Source: Paraburkholderia domus (GTDB lineage Bacteria; Pseudomonadota; Gammaproteobacteria; Burkholderiales; Burkholderiaceae). Taken from it: 64,000 nt of DNA. The translations under genes were made by a program, and so were the position numbers. Below are positions 37,314 through 47,569 of the stretch, in pieces. Location of the stretch: the NCBI RefSeq assembly GCF_905220705.1, contig NZ_CAJNAT010000001.1, positions 310,001-374,000 on the forward strand, read 5' to 3'. Each line of letters starts with the position of its first letter. The stretch's first letter is position 1. The notes under the pieces are model-generated. The model saw nothing but the letters and a program-made list of their open reading frames with translations, did not search any database and was not told the DNA's origin.

Positions 37314-38711
37314 TCACACGCGCCGCCACTCGGTCAACCCGCCGGGTTTGTCTTCAAGTGCAACGCCGGCCTCGAGCAATTCGGCCCGGATCCGGTCTGC
37401 TGCCGCATAGTCTTTCGCCTGCTTGGCGGCCACGCGCGCGGCGATCTTCGCTTCGATCGCGACGGCATCGAGTGCGCCTTCCGCGGCCGCGCCCGCAGCC
37501 TGCTGCAGGTATGCACGCGGCTCTCGGCCGAGCAACCCGAGCACCTGCGCGAGCGAGCGCAATTGACGGGCCAGCGCGGGGTCGCGCGTGCGGTTCACTT
37601 CAGTTGCCAACTCGAACAACACCGAAACTGCCACCGGCGTGTTGAAGTCGTCATTCATTGCTGCCTGGAAACGTTGCGCATGCGCTTCGTTCCAGTCGAG
37701 CTCCGCGCCGTCTGGCGTGACGTCTTTCAGCGCGGTGTACAAACGTGCGAGGGCATTGCGCGCGTCGTCGATATGCACGTCGCTGTAGTTCAACGGCGAA
37801 CGGTAATGCGCACGCGCGATAAAAAACCGCACGACCTCGGCATCGTACTGCGCCAATACTTCGCGAATCGTAAAGAAATTGTTCAACGACTTCGACATCT
37901 TCTCATTGTCGATCTGTACGTAGCCGTTGTGCATCCAGTAATTGACGAAGGTTTGTCCGGTCGCAGCTTCGCTTTGTGCAATCTCGTTCTCGTGGTGCGG
38001 AAACTGCAGGTCCTGACCGCCGCCATGAATGTCGAAATGTTCACCGAGCAACGTGCAGCCCATCGCCGAGCATTCGATATGCCAGCCCGGACGGCCGCGC
38101 CCATATTTCGAATCCCAGCCGGTGTCGGCCGGTTCATCCGGCTTCGCCTGCTTCCACAATACAAAGTCGAGCGGGTCCTGCTTCGCGTCGTTCGCGGCGA
38201 CGCGTTCGCCCGCGCGCAGATCTTCAAGCGACTTGCCCGACAGCTTGCCGTAGCCCGCGAACTTGCGCACCGCGTAGTTCACGTCGCCGTCGCCCGCCTG
38301 ATAGGCGTAACCGTTTGCCTCAAGCTTCTCGATCATGCCGAGCATCTGCGGGATGAAATCCGTCGCGCGCGGCTCCAGATCGGGCCGCTCGATGCCGAGC
38401 GCATCCGCGTCTTCATGCAACGCCTTGATGAAGCGGTCGGTCAGCGATTTGATCGTTTCGCCGTTCTCCACTGCGCGCCGGATGATCTTGTCGTCGATAT
38501 CCGTGATATTGCGCACGTAGGTCACGTCGTAGCCGAGCGTGCGCAACCACCGTTGCACGATGTCGAACACGACCATCACCCGCGCATGACCGACGTGACA
38601 ATAGTCGTATACGGTCATCCCGCAGACGTACATCCGCACGACGCCATCTTGCAGCGGCACGAAAGTTTGCTTGTCACGCGCGAGCGTGTTGTAGATGCGC
38701 AGTGATTCCAT
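37314..38711 (-). CDS. cysS: Cysteinyl-tRNA synthetase
   Basis: Class I synthetase, 465 residues. HIGH is HVGH at 39-42 in [13 protein letters not shown], with Cys30 as the first zinc ligand. Further zinc ligands are in WHIECSAM and [14 protein letters not shown], and the KMSKS loop is [11 protein letters not shown]. The N-terminus [15 protein letters not shown] is standard, so the start is secure. Divergent from the TPR-cyclophilin cluster, a neighbourhood (cysS next to ppiA/ppiB) conserved in many beta- and gammaproteobacteria. Confidence 0.97.
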   Translation of the reverse strand: MESLRIYNTLARDKQTFVPLQDGVVRMYVCGMTVYDYCHVGHARVMVVFDIVQRWLRTLGYDVTYVRNITDIDDKIIRRAVENGETIKSLTDRFIKALHEDADALGIERPDLEPRATDFIPQMLGMIEKLEANGYAYQAGDGDVNYAVRKFAGYGKLSGKSLEDLRAGERVAANDAKQDPLDFVLWKQAKPDEPADTGWDSKYGRGRPGWHIECSAMGCTLLGEHFDIHGGGQDLQFPHHENEIAQSEAATGQTFVNYWMHNGYVQIDNEKMSKSLNNFFTIREVLAQYDAEVVRFFIARAHYRSPLNYSDVHIDDARNALARLYTALKDVTPDGAELDWNEAHAQRFQAAMNDDFNTPVAVSVLFELATEVNRTRDPALARQLRSLAQVLGLLGREPRAYLQQAAGAAAEGALDAVAIEAKIAARVAAKQAKDYAAADRIRAELLEAGVALEDKPGGLTEWRRV

Positions 38712-38978
38712 AGAGAACGGTGCGTGGGCCGAAAGAAATCCGCAATGTGTTTCGTGCTGTTGTGCGCATGAGGCCCCCGCGAGAAGACGGCGGGTGCGTC
38801 CTGTAGTGCCGCTTTACACAACAACAAGCGCAGCAGCAAACCGGTGCATCTGGTGCGGCGGTCAGGCTGCGATCAAGGCGGAGACGACCACGAGTGGCGA
38901 AAAGACAGTTTGCGGTTCGACGGAACGCGCAGACCTTTTGTTAGAATGGGTCGGAGTATAACATCCAGACCCGAGCCT

Positions 38979-39707
38979 ATGAAACCTTCCAGCGGCCGCG
39001 CGCGCAGCGCTGCGACCCTCGCCGCGACGGCATTCTGCGCTGTCGCCCTCACGGTCTTGCCGGGCGCTGCCGCGTACGCGCAGAAAGCCGCCACGATGCC
39101 GCAGGGCCCCGCCGTGCGTGACAACACGCCGGAGATCGATGCGTCGATCGCGCAGAAGAACTGGGAAGCCGCGCTCACCCAACTCGACGCGCGCATCGCC
39201 TCGAATCCGCACGACGCGCAAGCAAAATTCAAGCGCGGCACGGTGCTGGCGCATCTGAATCGTGACGACGACGCGATCACCGCGTTCACCGAACTCATGC
39301 AGCTGTATCCGGAACTGCCCGAACCGTATAACAACCTGGCGGCGCTCTATGCGAAGCACGGCCGTTATGACGAAGCACGCGCCGCGCTCGAAACCGCGAC
39401 CAAGGTGAACCCGGGCTACGGCCTCGCGTACGAGAATCTCGGCGATCTGTATCTGCGCATGGCCGACGCGGCTTACCGTCGTGCGCAAGGTCTCGGCAAA
39501 GCGAGCGCCACCACCACGCAGCGCCTCGTCGACATCCAGAAGATCGTCTCGCCGCCCAAGGGCACCGCGCCGGCGAAAAAAGCCGCCGCGCCTGTCGAGG
39601 CGAGTGCCACGCGCGCTACCTCGGACATGACACAAACGCCGAGCTTCCAGTACGGCGGCGCAAATGGCTCGCTCGCCATGCCGCCCTACATGGCGCCGTC
39701 GAAGTAA
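38979..39707 (+). CDS. Exported tetratricopeptide-repeat protein
   Basis: 242 residues from ATG 38979, with a signal peptide (about 1-35, ending AAAYA). Three TPR units follow between about 50 and 155 (AQKNWEAALTQLDARIASNP; AQAKFKRGTVLAHLNRDDDA; PYNNLAALYAKHGRYDEARA). A Lys/Ala-rich and then Gly/Pro-rich tail lacks structure. TPRs mediate protein-protein contacts, and location in the periplasm next to a periplasmic cyclophilin fits a folding or envelope-assembly role, which is inferred. It precedes ppiA by 49 bases in the same direction. Confidence 0.85.
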   Translation: MKPSSGRARSAATLAATAFCAVALTVLPGAAAYAQKAATMPQGPAVRDNTPEIDASIAQKNWEAALTQLDARIASNPHDAQAKFKRGTVLAHLNRDDDAITAFTELMQLYPELPEPYNNLAALYAKHGRYDEARAALETATKVNPGYGLAYENLGDLYLRMADAAYRRAQGLGKASATTTQRLVDIQKIVSPPKGTAPAKKAAAPVEASATRATSDMTQTPSFQYGGANGSLAMPPYMAPSK

Positions 39708-39756
39708 CACCGTCACCGTTTTCGGCAACACGTTTTTTCCAACCCTGAGGATCTTC

Positions 39757-40338
39757 ATGAAATGGTTGATGTTGGCGCTCGGCAGCGCCGCCCTGATCGC
39801 AAACGCCCCCGCCTTTGCCCAGTCCGGTTCGCAGGCCGCGCATCCGTCCGTCCTCTTCAAGACCACGGAAGGCGACATCCGCGTCGAGTTGTATCCTGAG
39901 AAGGCGCCGAAGACAGTCGCCAACTTCCTCGACTACGTGAAGTCCGGCCAGTACAGCGGCACGATTTTCCATCGTGTGATTCGCGGCTTCATGATTCAGG
40001 GCGGCGGTTATACGCAGAGCTTCGCTGAGAAGCCCACGCGCGCGCCGATTCCGCTCGAAAGCCAAAACGGTCTGAAGAACGCCGCCGGCACGCTCGCCAT
40101 GGCGCGCACCAGCGATCCGAATTCGGCCACCGCGCAGTTCTTCATCAACACGGTGGACAACGCCGGCCTCGACTATCCGAATCCGGACGGCAACGGCTAC
40201 GCGGTGTTCGGCAAGGTCACGAGCGGCATGGACGTCGTGAAGAAGATCGAAGGCACGCCCACCACCACGCGTGGCCCGATGAGCGACGTGCCGCAAAAGG
40301 CGATCGTGATTGAATCGGCCACGGTTGTCGGCAAGTAA
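39757..40338 (+). CDS. ppiA: Peptidyl-prolyl cis-trans isomerase, periplasmic cyclophilin
   Basis: Cyclophilin of 193 residues with a signal peptide (about 1-21, ending PAFAQ), so it acts in the periplasm on folding outer-membrane and secreted proteins. The active-site core is [15 protein letters not shown] and the [18 protein letters not shown] block. A CTGAGGA ribosome site precedes ATG 39757. It is followed at 140 bases by a second, signal-less cyclophilin. Both are clearly homologous over their whole length, so this is a tandem duplication with separate destinations. Confidence 0.94.
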   Translation: MKWLMLALGSAALIANAPAFAQSGSQAAHPSVLFKTTEGDIRVELYPEKAPKTVANFLDYVKSGQYSGTIFHRVIRGFMIQGGGYTQSFAEKPTRAPIPLESQNGLKNAAGTLAMARTSDPNSATAQFFINTVDNAGLDYPNPDGNGYAVFGKVTSGMDVVKKIEGTPTTTRGPMSDVPQKAIVIESATVVGK

Positions 40339-40477
40339 GAATAGAAGTAGAAGACAGCATAAACACGCTGCGGAAGAACACCTAAGCCTCAAATCTACGC
40401 ACCGGCGCGGGCCGTCGTCAGTTCATAAGACGACTCGCCGCGCCTTTTACCCACCCCGCTCATTAAAGGATTCCATC

Positions 40478-40972
40478 ATGGTTGAACTGCATACAAACCA
40501 CGGCGTCATCAAACTCGAACTGGACGCTGAAAAGGCACCGAAGTCGGTTGAGAACTTCCTCAACTACGTGAAGGCCGGCCACTACGACAACACGGTGTTC
40601 CACCGCGTGATCGACGGCTTCATGATCCAGGGCGGCGGCTTCGAACCCGGCATGAAGCAGAAGCCGACGGCTGAGCCGATCGAAAACGAAGCAAACAACG
40701 GCCTGAAGAACGTCAACGGCTCGGTTGCGATGGCTCGCACGAACGACCCGCACTCGGCGACCGCGCAATTCTTCATCAACGTGAACGACAACGACTTCCT
40801 GAACCACTCGTCGCCGACGCCGCAGGGCTGGGGCTACGCCGTGTTCGGCAAGGTGGTCGACGGCATGGACATCGTCGAGAAGATCAAGAAGGTCAAGACG
40901 GGTTCGAAGGGCTTCCATCAGGACGTGCCGGCCGACGACGTCGTGATCGAAAAAGCGGTGATCGTCGACTAA
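40478..40972 (+). CDS. ppiB: Peptidyl-prolyl cis-trans isomerase, cytoplasmic cyclophilin
   Basis: 164-residue cyclophilin lacking a signal peptide ([16 protein letters not shown]). Active-site blocks [15 protein letters not shown] and [18 protein letters not shown] are intact. Start ATG 40478 follows AAAGGA. It lies between ppiA and lpxH in one rightward run (TPR-ppiA-ppiB-lpxH), the order found in many proteobacteria. Confidence 0.96.
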   Translation: MVELHTNHGVIKLELDAEKAPKSVENFLNYVKAGHYDNTVFHRVIDGFMIQGGGFEPGMKQKPTAEPIENEANNGLKNVNGSVAMARTNDPHSATAQFFINVNDNDFLNHSSPTPQGWGYAVFGKVVDGMDIVEKIKKVKTGSKGFHQDVPADDVVIEKAVIVD

Positions 40973-41019
40973 GCGTCCGATCAGGGCAAACCCGTTTGAA
41001 CTGACATCAGGCACCTTCA

Positions 41020-41817
41020 ATGCTGCAAGAAACGCCGCTGCGAAGCGTCGCCGCGGGCGTGCCTGGCGAGGGCAAACGCCCGCACGCCGCACGCCCGTTT
41101 TTTTTCCTCTCCGATATTCATCTGAGCGAGGCGATTCCGCACACGGTCGCCGCGTTCGAACACTTCATTCGCGTCACGGCCGAGCAGGCAGATTCGGTTT
41201 TCATCCTCGGCGACCTGTTCGAGTACTGGATCGGCGACGACATGCTTGTCGAGCCGTTCGTCGCGCGCATGGCGGCCTTGCTGCATACCTTGTCGGAGCG
41301 CGGCATCGCGCTCTACATCATGCACGGCAATCGCGATTTCCTGCTTGGCAAGCGTTTCATGAAAGCGGCCGGCGCGATCTGGCTGCCCGATCCGTTTGTG
41401 ATTACCGCGTTCGGCACACGTATCGCGCTCGCGCATGGTGATGGTCTCTGCACCGCGGATCGCGGCTATCAATTGTTCCGGCGCTTTGCGCGCCGCCGTG
41501 CCGCGCAGATGCTATTTCTCGCATGGCCGTTTCGCTGGCGTCAGGCGCTAGCGGAAAACATGCGTTCGAAAAGCGAGCTTGGCCGCTCGCGTCCAATTTC
41601 AGCGAAGTATGACGTGACGCCGAAAGCCGTCGCTGCGTTATTCAAATCGTCGAAAACGGCCACGATCATTCACGGGCATACGCATCGTCCGGCGCGGCAT
41701 CGCGAGCCGGACGGCACCCGCTGGGTTTTGCCGGATTGGGATCTTGACCACGGCGAGCGCCGCGGCGGTTATCTGCGGATCGATGCGGAAGGGATTCGAG
41801 CGTTGCCGCTCGATTGA
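41020..41817 (+). CDS. lpxH: UDP-2,3-diacylglucosamine diphosphatase
   Basis: Hydrolyses UDP-2,3-diacylglucosamine to lipid X in lipid A synthesis, as a peripheral inner-membrane Mn-dependent enzyme. The calcineurin-like metal ligands are all visible: SDIHLSEA, GDLFEYWIGDD, HGNRDFLLG and HGHTHRPARH. 265 residues; the first 24 residues before FFFLSDIHL are an extension relative to E. coli LpxH. It converges with cysE, whose stop is 5 bases away. Confidence 0.94.
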   Translation: MLQETPLRSVAAGVPGEGKRPHAARPFFFLSDIHLSEAIPHTVAAFEHFIRVTAEQADSVFILGDLFEYWIGDDMLVEPFVARMAALLHTLSERGIALYIMHGNRDFLLGKRFMKAAGAIWLPDPFVITAFGTRIALAHGDGLCTADRGYQLFRRFARRRAAQMLFLAWPFRWRQALAENMRSKSELGRSRPISAKYDVTPKAVAALFKSSKTATIIHGHTHRPARHREPDGTRWVLPDWDLDHGERRGGYLRIDAEGIRALPLD

Positions 41818-41822
41818 TTCAC

Positions 41823-42656
41823 TTAGCGCTCCGCCACCCCTTCCACCTTTCCAGCAATCGCGGCCGACAGGCGCCGCAGATCGAGCAGCGCCGCATCGGC
41901 GCCCTGCAGTCCTTCCAGACTTGTTCCGAGCCGCTCCAGTGCGTCGACAATCTCGTCGATACGCTTCGATTGCGTGGCGGCGTGATCGATCAGGCCGTGA
42001 ATCGCCAGCGAAACCGGATCGTCCGCATTCGGCGTGATGCCGTAGGCACAAAATGCGCTGCTTTCGGTCGTGCGTTTGGCGTCGCGCGCAGCACCGTCAG
42101 ATGCCGCACTGGACGCAGCGGCTGAGGCCACCGCAGCAGCCGCCGGAACAATGATCCGCGCCGGATTACCCACCGCTGTGCCGCGTGCCGGCACCGGTTT
42201 CGTGACGACCGCATTCGAGCCGATCTTCGCGTCCGCGCCAATCGTAAAACCGCCGAGCACCTTCGCCCCCGCCCCGACGATCACGCCGCGCTCAAGCGTG
42301 GGATGCCGTTTCGCACCCCGCGTGAGCGACGTGCCGCCGAGCGTAACGCCCTGGTAGATCGTGCAGTCGTCGCCAATCTGTGCCGTCTCGCCGATCACGA
42401 CACCCATGCCGTGATCGATGAACACCCGGCGGCCCAGCGTCGCGCCGGGATGGATTTCGATGCCGGTTATGAAACGCGCCATCTGCGAGATGAAACGCGC
42501 GAGCCAGCGGCGCTTGGCCTGCCAGCATGCGTGCGCGAGCCGGTGCAGCACGAGCGCGTGCAGACCCGGGTAACACGTGAGGACTTCCCAGGCGCTGCGG
42601 GCGGCGGGATCGCGCTCGCGGATCGTGGCAATGTCTTCGCGAAGTCTCGTGAACAT
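41823..42656 (-). CDS. cysE: Serine O-acetyltransferase
   Basis: Makes O-acetylserine for cysteine synthesis. 277 residues from ATG 42656 ([20 protein letters not shown]). The left-handed beta-helix hexapeptide domain runs from about 65 to 165: [39 protein letters not shown] and [20 protein letters not shown]. From about 170 there is an Ala-rich linker and a C-terminal helical segment with [20 protein letters not shown], absent from E. coli CysE; its role is unknown. Upstream frame to 42704 was not used because similarity begins at MFTRL. Confidence 0.94.
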   Translation of the reverse strand: MFTRLREDIATIRERDPAARSAWEVLTCYPGLHALVLHRLAHACWQAKRRWLARFISQMARFITGIEIHPGATLGRRVFIDHGMGVVIGETAQIGDDCTIYQGVTLGGTSLTRGAKRHPTLERGVIVGAGAKVLGGFTIGADAKIGSNAVVTKPVPARGTAVGNPARIIVPAAAAVASAAASSAASDGAARDAKRTTESSAFCAYGITPNADDPVSLAIHGLIDHAATQSKRIDEIVDALERLGTSLEGLQGADAALLDLRRLSAAIAGKVEGVAER

Positions 42657-42834
42657 GGCAGGGACTGTGTCGTGGGGGAAAAAACCGCATGCGCGAAACA
42701 CCACGCATAGCGGATGGCTTGCCGCATAGCAGATCGGCAGCTTTGCTTAGAACGTTTTGAGCGATTGTAGGGCGATTGCGCGAAACCTGCCGGAAGCCCA
42801 CGCTGTCGGCAAGGTCGTCGATTGGGGGGTGCCC

Positions 42835-43647
42835 TTAGGAAGCGTCGCCGCCCGGCGGTTTGGTCTTCAGCAAAATATGCTTGGCGATGCCGCGCACGAT
42901 ATTCACTTCTTCGCGCTCCAGACCGGAACGCGCGAACAGGCGCCGCAAGCGCGACATCAGCTTCTTTGGATTGGCCGGATCGAGAAACTCGAGCGCGATC
43001 AGCGCGCTTTCCAGATGCGTGAACATGCTTTCGATCTCGTCGCTCGCCGCCCCTGCGCCGGCCTGAAGCGGCGCGGGCGCTGAGGCCGGTGCGTCGTCAG
43101 CGGACAAATACGTCGTGCGCAATTCATACGCCAACACCTGCACGGCCTGCGCAAGATTGAGCGAACTGTAGGCCGGATTGGCCGGAATATGGGCGAGCGC
43201 GCTACAACGCTCGACGTCCTCATTCGACAAACCCGTGCGCTCGTTGCCAAACACCAGCGCGATCTCGCCGTGCACTGCCTGCTCACGCGCGGCACCAGCC
43301 GCAGCACGCGGCGTCCATTGCGGCGGCCCGTATTCGCGCAGCCGCGCGGTCAGCGCGATCGACCAATGCACGCCGCTCAATGCATCAGCAAGCGTCGGCA
43401 CGACATGCGCGGATGCCAGCACGTCGTCGGCGCCGCTCGCCATGGCAATGGCTTCCGGATCGCTCTGCACGTGCGGCACGCGCGGCGACACCAGCACGAG
43501 GCGCGAAAAGCCCATGGTTTTCAGTGCGCGCGCCGCAGCGCCGACGTTCCCGGGATGGCTGGGCTCGACGAGCACGAAGCGCGTCGACGTAAAACCGCCG
43601 CGCAGGTCCGCCACGGCGGGATCGGAAGAATGGTGGGTGTGGTCCAC
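42835..43647 (-). CDS. trmJ: tRNA (cytidine/uridine-2'-O-)-methyltransferase TrmJ
   Basis: SPOUT-class methyltransferase modifying position 32 of several tRNAs. Core blocks are FVLVEPSHPGNVGAAARALKT (within about residues 25-45), LVFGNERTGLSNEDVERC and the knot segment IPANPAYSSLNLAQAVQVLA. I propose GTG 43647 (270 residues); the open frame reaches 43998 but those residues are not family-like. A C-terminal region with MFTHLESALIALEFLDP..LMSRLRRLFARSGL is the TrmJ dimerisation tail. Divergent from suhB. Confidence 0.9.
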   Translation of the reverse strand: MDHTHHSSDPAVADLRGGFTSTRFVLVEPSHPGNVGAAARALKTMGFSRLVLVSPRVPHVQSDPEAIAMASGADDVLASAHVVPTLADALSGVHWSIALTARLREYGPPQWTPRAAAGAAREQAVHGEIALVFGNERTGLSNEDVERCSALAHIPANPAYSSLNLAQAVQVLAYELRTTYLSADDAPASAPAPLQAGAGAASDEIESMFTHLESALIALEFLDPANPKKLMSRLRRLFARSGLEREEVNIVRGIAKHILLKTKPPGGDAS

Positions 43648-44012
43648 GATGGAACTCGGCAAGCTAAAGAACGCGTATGGTAGCGCCAACCTTGCACCCG
43701 CTCCCAAATTGCGCTTTGCCACCGTGCAAAACCCGCGCCGATTGACCTTCATACGCCGTGCCGGGCAGCAATCGCTGCCGCGGCGCGCGGACTCAGGTAA
43801 AATACCAGTATTCGCGCCCGGCTTTCGCTTACGAAAAGTCCGGCGCATCGTTCTTATCCAATTCGTCTCCGTCGGCGGAATGCGCACCCGGTTGTTCATC
43901 GGACGTGCGTTCCGTGCTGTTTCCGCGCCCCTCGATGGCGCACAATCAGCGCTCATCCCGCGCTCATTTACCGGTAAGCAGCCGTGCTGCCCCGGCACAA
44001 GGATCCAGTCTC
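43648..44012. other. Divergent intergenic region trmJ-suhB
   Basis: 365 bases with no gene recognised. A TAAAAT hexamer at 43798-43803 could be a -10 element for suhB but lacks a good -35. The trmJ start is uncertain, so part of the right-hand side could be its N-terminal coding sequence. Confidence 0.4.
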
Positions 44013-44816
44013 ATGCATCCCATGCTCAATATCGCTGTGAAGGCCGCGCGCCGTGCAGCCCAGCTCATCAACCGCGCGTCGCTCGACCTCGATCTCATCC
44101 AGGTCAGCAAGAAACAGCACAACGATTTCGTCACGGAGGTCGACAAAGCGTCTGAAGCCGCGATCATCGATACGCTAAAGACCGCTTACCCCGATCACGC
44201 CATCCTCGCCGAAGAATCCGGCAAGTCGGACAACGAGTCCGAATTCCAGTGGATCATCGATCCGCTCGACGGCACCACCAATTTCATCCACGGCTTCCCC
44301 TATTACTGCGTGTCGATCGCGCTTGCCCACAAGGGCATCGTGACGCAGTCCGTGGTCTATGATCCGACCCGCAACGACCTGTTCACCGCCTCGCGCGGCC
44401 GTGGCGCGTACCTGAACGACCGCCGCATTCGCGTCGCCAAACGCGACCGCCTCGCCGACGGCCTGATCGGCACGGGCTTCCCGTTCCGTGAAAAGGACGG
44501 TCTCGAAGCGTACGGCCGCCAATTCGCTGAAATGACCGAAGCCTGCGCCGGCCTGCGCCGTCCGGGCGCCGCCGCGCTCGATCTGGCGAACGTCGCTGCC
44601 GGCCGCATGGATGGCTTCTTTGAGCAAGGTCTGAATCCGTGGGACGTCGCCGCTGGCAGCCTGCTGATCACGGAAGCCGGCGGTCTGGTCGGCAATTACA
44701 CGGGCGACTCGGACTTCCTGCACGTCGGCGAAATCGTCGCGGGCAATCCGAAGGTCTACGCGCAGATGATCCCGATCCTGTCGCGCTACAGCCGCACACG
44801 CCAGCAATCGGCTTAA
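44013..44816 (+). CDS. suhB: Inositol-phosphate phosphatase SuhB
   Basis: Li-sensitive Mg-dependent phosphatase; in E. coli SuhB also joins the rRNA antitermination complex. 267 residues starting [19 protein letters not shown], as in SuhB. Metal ligands lie in [14 protein letters not shown] and the C-terminal [20 protein letters not shown] 44013 is used; the open frame upstream to 43758 has no similarity. A terminator follows, then lplT copy B. Confidence 0.95.
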   Translation: MHPMLNIAVKAARRAAQLINRASLDLDLIQVSKKQHNDFVTEVDKASEAAIIDTLKTAYPDHAILAEESGKSDNESEFQWIIDPLDGTTNFIHGFPYYCVSIALAHKGIVTQSVVYDPTRNDLFTASRGRGAYLNDRRIRVAKRDRLADGLIGTGFPFREKDGLEAYGRQFAEMTEACAGLRRPGAAALDLANVAAGRMDGFFEQGLNPWDVAAGSLLITEAGGLVGNYTGDSDFLHVGEIVAGNPKVYAQMIPILSRYSRTRQQSA

Positions 44817-44877
44817 GGTCTCAGGTCTGGAGCCTGAACCTGTAATCCGACCGGCTCTACGCCGGTATCGGCAACAT

Positions 44878-44902
44878 AGAAGCGGCTTCGGCCGCTTTTT
44901 CG
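44878..44902 (+). terminator. Terminator after suhB
   Basis: Stem AAGCGGC / GCCGCTT with a stable TTCG tetraloop and T-run, 60 bases after the suhB stop. Confidence 0.85.
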
Positions 44903-45042
44903 TTGGCGCGCCTGCATCCGGCAGGCGTTCGTGCTACAAAGCGGGAAGCCGCGCCGGCACGCTCGATCACCGGCTGCGTTTTGCGCGTTTCACGCAGCGC
45001 CCTGCTTCGCGCCAGACTGTCGCGCAGCTTACGATCCGCTTC

Positions 45043-46341
45043 ATGAAAAAAGGCTTCTACACAATCATCGCGGCGCAGTTCATTTCGTCGCTCGCGGACA
45101 ATGCACTGCTGATCGCCGCCATCGCCTTGCTATCGGTGATCCGTTCGGCCGCCTGGGTCACGCCGCTGCTGCAGATTTTCTTCACCATCTCCTACGTGCT
45201 GCTCGCCCCCTTCGTTGGCGCGTTTGCCGACGCGATGCAAAAGCGGCACGTCATGTTCATCTCCAATGCACTCAAGGCGAGCGGTTGCCTGATGATGATC
45301 GCCGGCGTCCATCCGATGATTGCGTACGGCGTGGTCGGCTTTGGCGCGGCCGCGTATTCGCCGGCCAAATACGGCATCCTCACCGAACTCCTGCCCGCGG
45401 AAAAACTCGTCAAGGCGAACGCGTGGCTCGAATCGGCCACCGTCCTGTCGACCATTGTCGGCACGATGGTGGGCGGCGCGCTGATCAGCACCCTCGCCGA
45501 CCGATTCGTCGCGCATGCGCATCTGCCGCTGATCCGCTCCTCGGCCGACCTGGCCATGTTCGCGGTGATGGTCACGTATGCCATCGCGGCGGGGATCAAC
45601 ATCTTCATTCCCGACACCGGTGCGCGCTATCCGAACCGTTTAACCGAGCCGAAGAAACTGGTCGGCGACTTCTATCATTGCTTCAACGTACTGTGGGCCG
45701 ACAAGCTCGCGCAGATCGCGCTGTGGGTCACGACGCTGATGTGGGGTGGCGCGGTCACGCTGCAATTGCTGGTGCTCAAATGGGCGAACGTGAACCTCGG
45801 CTTGTCGCTGTCGAAGGCGGCGGTGATGCAGGGCGTCACGGGGCTCGGCATCGCGGTCGGCGCGGCTGCTGCCGCAGCGCTGATTCCGTTACGCAATTCG
45901 CTGCGCGTGCTGCCCATCGGCATCCTCACTGGCGCCGCAGCGATCGCCGTGGCGTTCTACAACAAGGACCTGTTTCCGGCGGGCGCAGGCATTCGTATCG
46001 GCTCGTACGTCCTGCCGATCTATATCCTGCTCGCCTATCCGCTGATGATCCTGCTCGGCGCGCTGTCCGGCTTTTTTATCGTGCCGATGAACGCGATACT
46101 CCAGCATCGTGGCGCGACGCTGCTCTCCGCGGGACATTCGATCGCGGTGCAGAATTTCAACCAGAACCTCGCCGTACTGCTAATGCTTGGCGCCTACGCA
46201 GTGCTGCTCACCGCAAAGATGCCGGCGCAATGGATCATCGTCGTGTTCGGCAGTTTCATCACCTTTATGATGTGGCTCGCAAAACGGCGCAGTGCGGTGA
46301 ATGAGCGCACGGTGGATATGCGGGCGTTAGTAGAAGAATGA
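45043..46341 (+). CDS. lplT: Lysophospholipid transporter LplT (copy B)
   Basis: 432-residue MFS inner-membrane protein, homologous over its whole length to copy A at 2030-3337 (both begin MKKGFYTI and share GFGAAAYSPAKYGILTELLP, FIPDTGARYP and the FVVPMN/FIVPMN-ALLQHRG region). Between suhB and mutS. Its last 32 codons are repeated at 48297-48395, downstream of a two-gene insert, showing that recombination occurred right at this 3' end. The reading frame here is intact. Confidence 0.9.
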   Translation: MKKGFYTIIAAQFISSLADNALLIAAIALLSVIRSAAWVTPLLQIFFTISYVLLAPFVGAFADAMQKRHVMFISNALKASGCLMMIAGVHPMIAYGVVGFGAAAYSPAKYGILTELLPAEKLVKANAWLESATVLSTIVGTMVGGALISTLADRFVAHAHLPLIRSSADLAMFAVMVTYAIAAGINIFIPDTGARYPNRLTEPKKLVGDFYHCFNVLWADKLAQIALWVTTLMWGGAVTLQLLVLKWANVNLGLSLSKAAVMQGVTGLGIAVGAAAAAALIPLRNSLRVLPIGILTGAAAIAVAFYNKDLFPAGAGIRIGSYVLPIYILLAYPLMILLGALSGFFIVPMNAILQHRGATLLSAGHSIAVQNFNQNLAVLLMLGAYAVLLTAKMPAQWIIVVFGSFITFMMWLAKRRSAVNERTVDMRALVEE

Positions 46342-46345
46342 CGGC
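46243..46345 (+). repeat. Direct repeat, left copy (lplT last 32 codons)
   Basis: 103 bases covering codon 401 to the stop of lplT plus four bases. 99 of 103 positions match the right copy at 48297-48399; the four differences fall at third codon positions. Confidence 0.95.
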
Positions 46346-46558
46346 GCATTGACGGCGAACCGAGCGCGTTTACGCTAACGCATGAGTTGGCCGGCATCGA
46401 AATATCCCCTCCGACCGCATTGGCATCCGTTGACTTTGCGCCGACACAGCCACGCCAACGGCAGCAGCTACTCTATTGAGATAGTCGTCACTTTTCGTAT
46501 GGGAAACTGGGGTCAGCAACATCCCCGCATGTGAAATCCCATATTGGAAGAACGTTCG

Positions 46559-47569
46559 ATGGCGAAGTGCGACAACCACCGTTGCCCGGTCTGTTACCCG
46601 AATTGGCGAGAGGAAGAGGCGGCTGCGAAAAAGCGGGCGCAAGATGAAAAGCAGGATTGCATCAACAGTTGGCGCTTCTATCAGAAAAAGGCAGAAGCCA
46701 TCGCTTCCGTCGACGATCCAATCGCCCGCAACCGACGCATCAATGCGGCGTATGCGCAATTGTGGCTAGACGACCATCGATTCCAGTGGGCGGGGCTTGC
46801 TGCCTTTGCGTCCAAACAAGTCGGCTGCGGCTTGCTTAACGCTGCAGAGTTGATCGGCAAATCGAACAGGGAGCGTAACGCCTACCAGCAATGGGAAAGA
46901 CAAAGCTCCGCGTTTGAGCGGATGGCACCCTATGGGTCGCCACGAATGCCGATCCCGGATCAGGTGAACGGCGCCGGTGCGGAGAATGTTTATAAAATGC
47001 TCGCCAAGGGCAACACGTCGTTGTTTCTCGATATCTGGCCGCTGCACATGTTCTACAAGGAGTTCGGCTTGCAGAGGTTCAAGCGATGCCTACGCGAGCG
47101 TCAACTGTTAAACGGATCAGTCGTGTGGCCGATCGCTACGAGCGTATCGTTTGGCGTTGCCAGTCCCCACGTTGTGCAAGGATTTGAAGCGATCGATGCC
47201 GGAAATATCAGTCAAAGCGTCGAAACGCTGGCTTGGCACGAGCAGATCAACATCCTGCAACCATCCATGTACAACGATTCGGCGTTTGCCATATTGATGC
47301 GGGCCAACCAGTTCGCGTGGGCGCTGAATATCCCAACCGGATCGGCGCGGGAGATCCAGTTGACTCTTGCCAATCAGTGCACAGTTGCAGGTGCCAATGC
47401 GAAATACGAGACATTCAGCAAGCAGCCCCTAGCCAATCTTGCGGATGGCAGCCAACGAATGGCGTTCGTTTTACGCGCTGCACAGCGGTTCAATGAGCTC
47501 CTACATGATCCTATCCAGCGGCATTTTGTGGAAAATTCCCTGTTCCTCATTGCACAGGGAAGCCGCTGA
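46559..47569 (+). CDS. DUF2515-like protein, candidate toxin/effector
   Basis: 336 residues from ATG 46559, which has GGAAG at 8 bases; a TTG at 46544 would add five residues. No signal peptide. The N-terminus carries a Cys cluster (CDNHRCPVCYPN, C-x4-C-x2-C), then a charged helix and WAGLAAFASKQVGCGL. The rest contains FLDIWPLHMFYKEFGLQRF, LAWHEQINILQPSMYND and AREIQLTLANQC, which I recognise from memory as DUF2515-family blocks from Burkholderia, Ralstonia and Pseudomonas. Biochemical function of the family is unknown. The stop overlaps the start of the next gene (TGATG). A role as a secreted effector paired with that gene is inference; no vgrG, PAAR or Rhs gene is beside it. Confidence 0.7.
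   Translation: MAKCDNHRCPVCYPNWREEEAAAKKRAQDEKQDCINSWRFYQKKAEAIASVDDPIARNRRINAAYAQLWLDDHRFQWAGLAAFASKQVGCGLLNAAELIGKSNRERNAYQQWERQSSAFERMAPYGSPRMPIPDQVNGAGAENVYKMLAKGNTSLFLDIWPLHMFYKEFGLQRFKRCLRERQLLNGSVVWPIATSVSFGVASPHVVQGFEAIDAGNISQSVETLAWHEQINILQPSMYNDSAFAILMRANQFAWALNIPTGSAREIQLTLANQCTVAGANAKYETFSKQPLANLADGSQRMAFVLRAAQRFNELLHDPIQRHFVENSLFLIAQGSR

Noticed and set aside
37260..38705. 481-codon open frame antisense to cysS
   Set aside because: Mirror of the highly conserved cysS frame; no recognisable protein features.
44931..46304. 457-codon frame overlapping lplT copy B on the same strand
   Set aside because: Out of frame with lplT, full of Arg/Asp/Gly; similarity and membrane segments exist only in the lplT frame.
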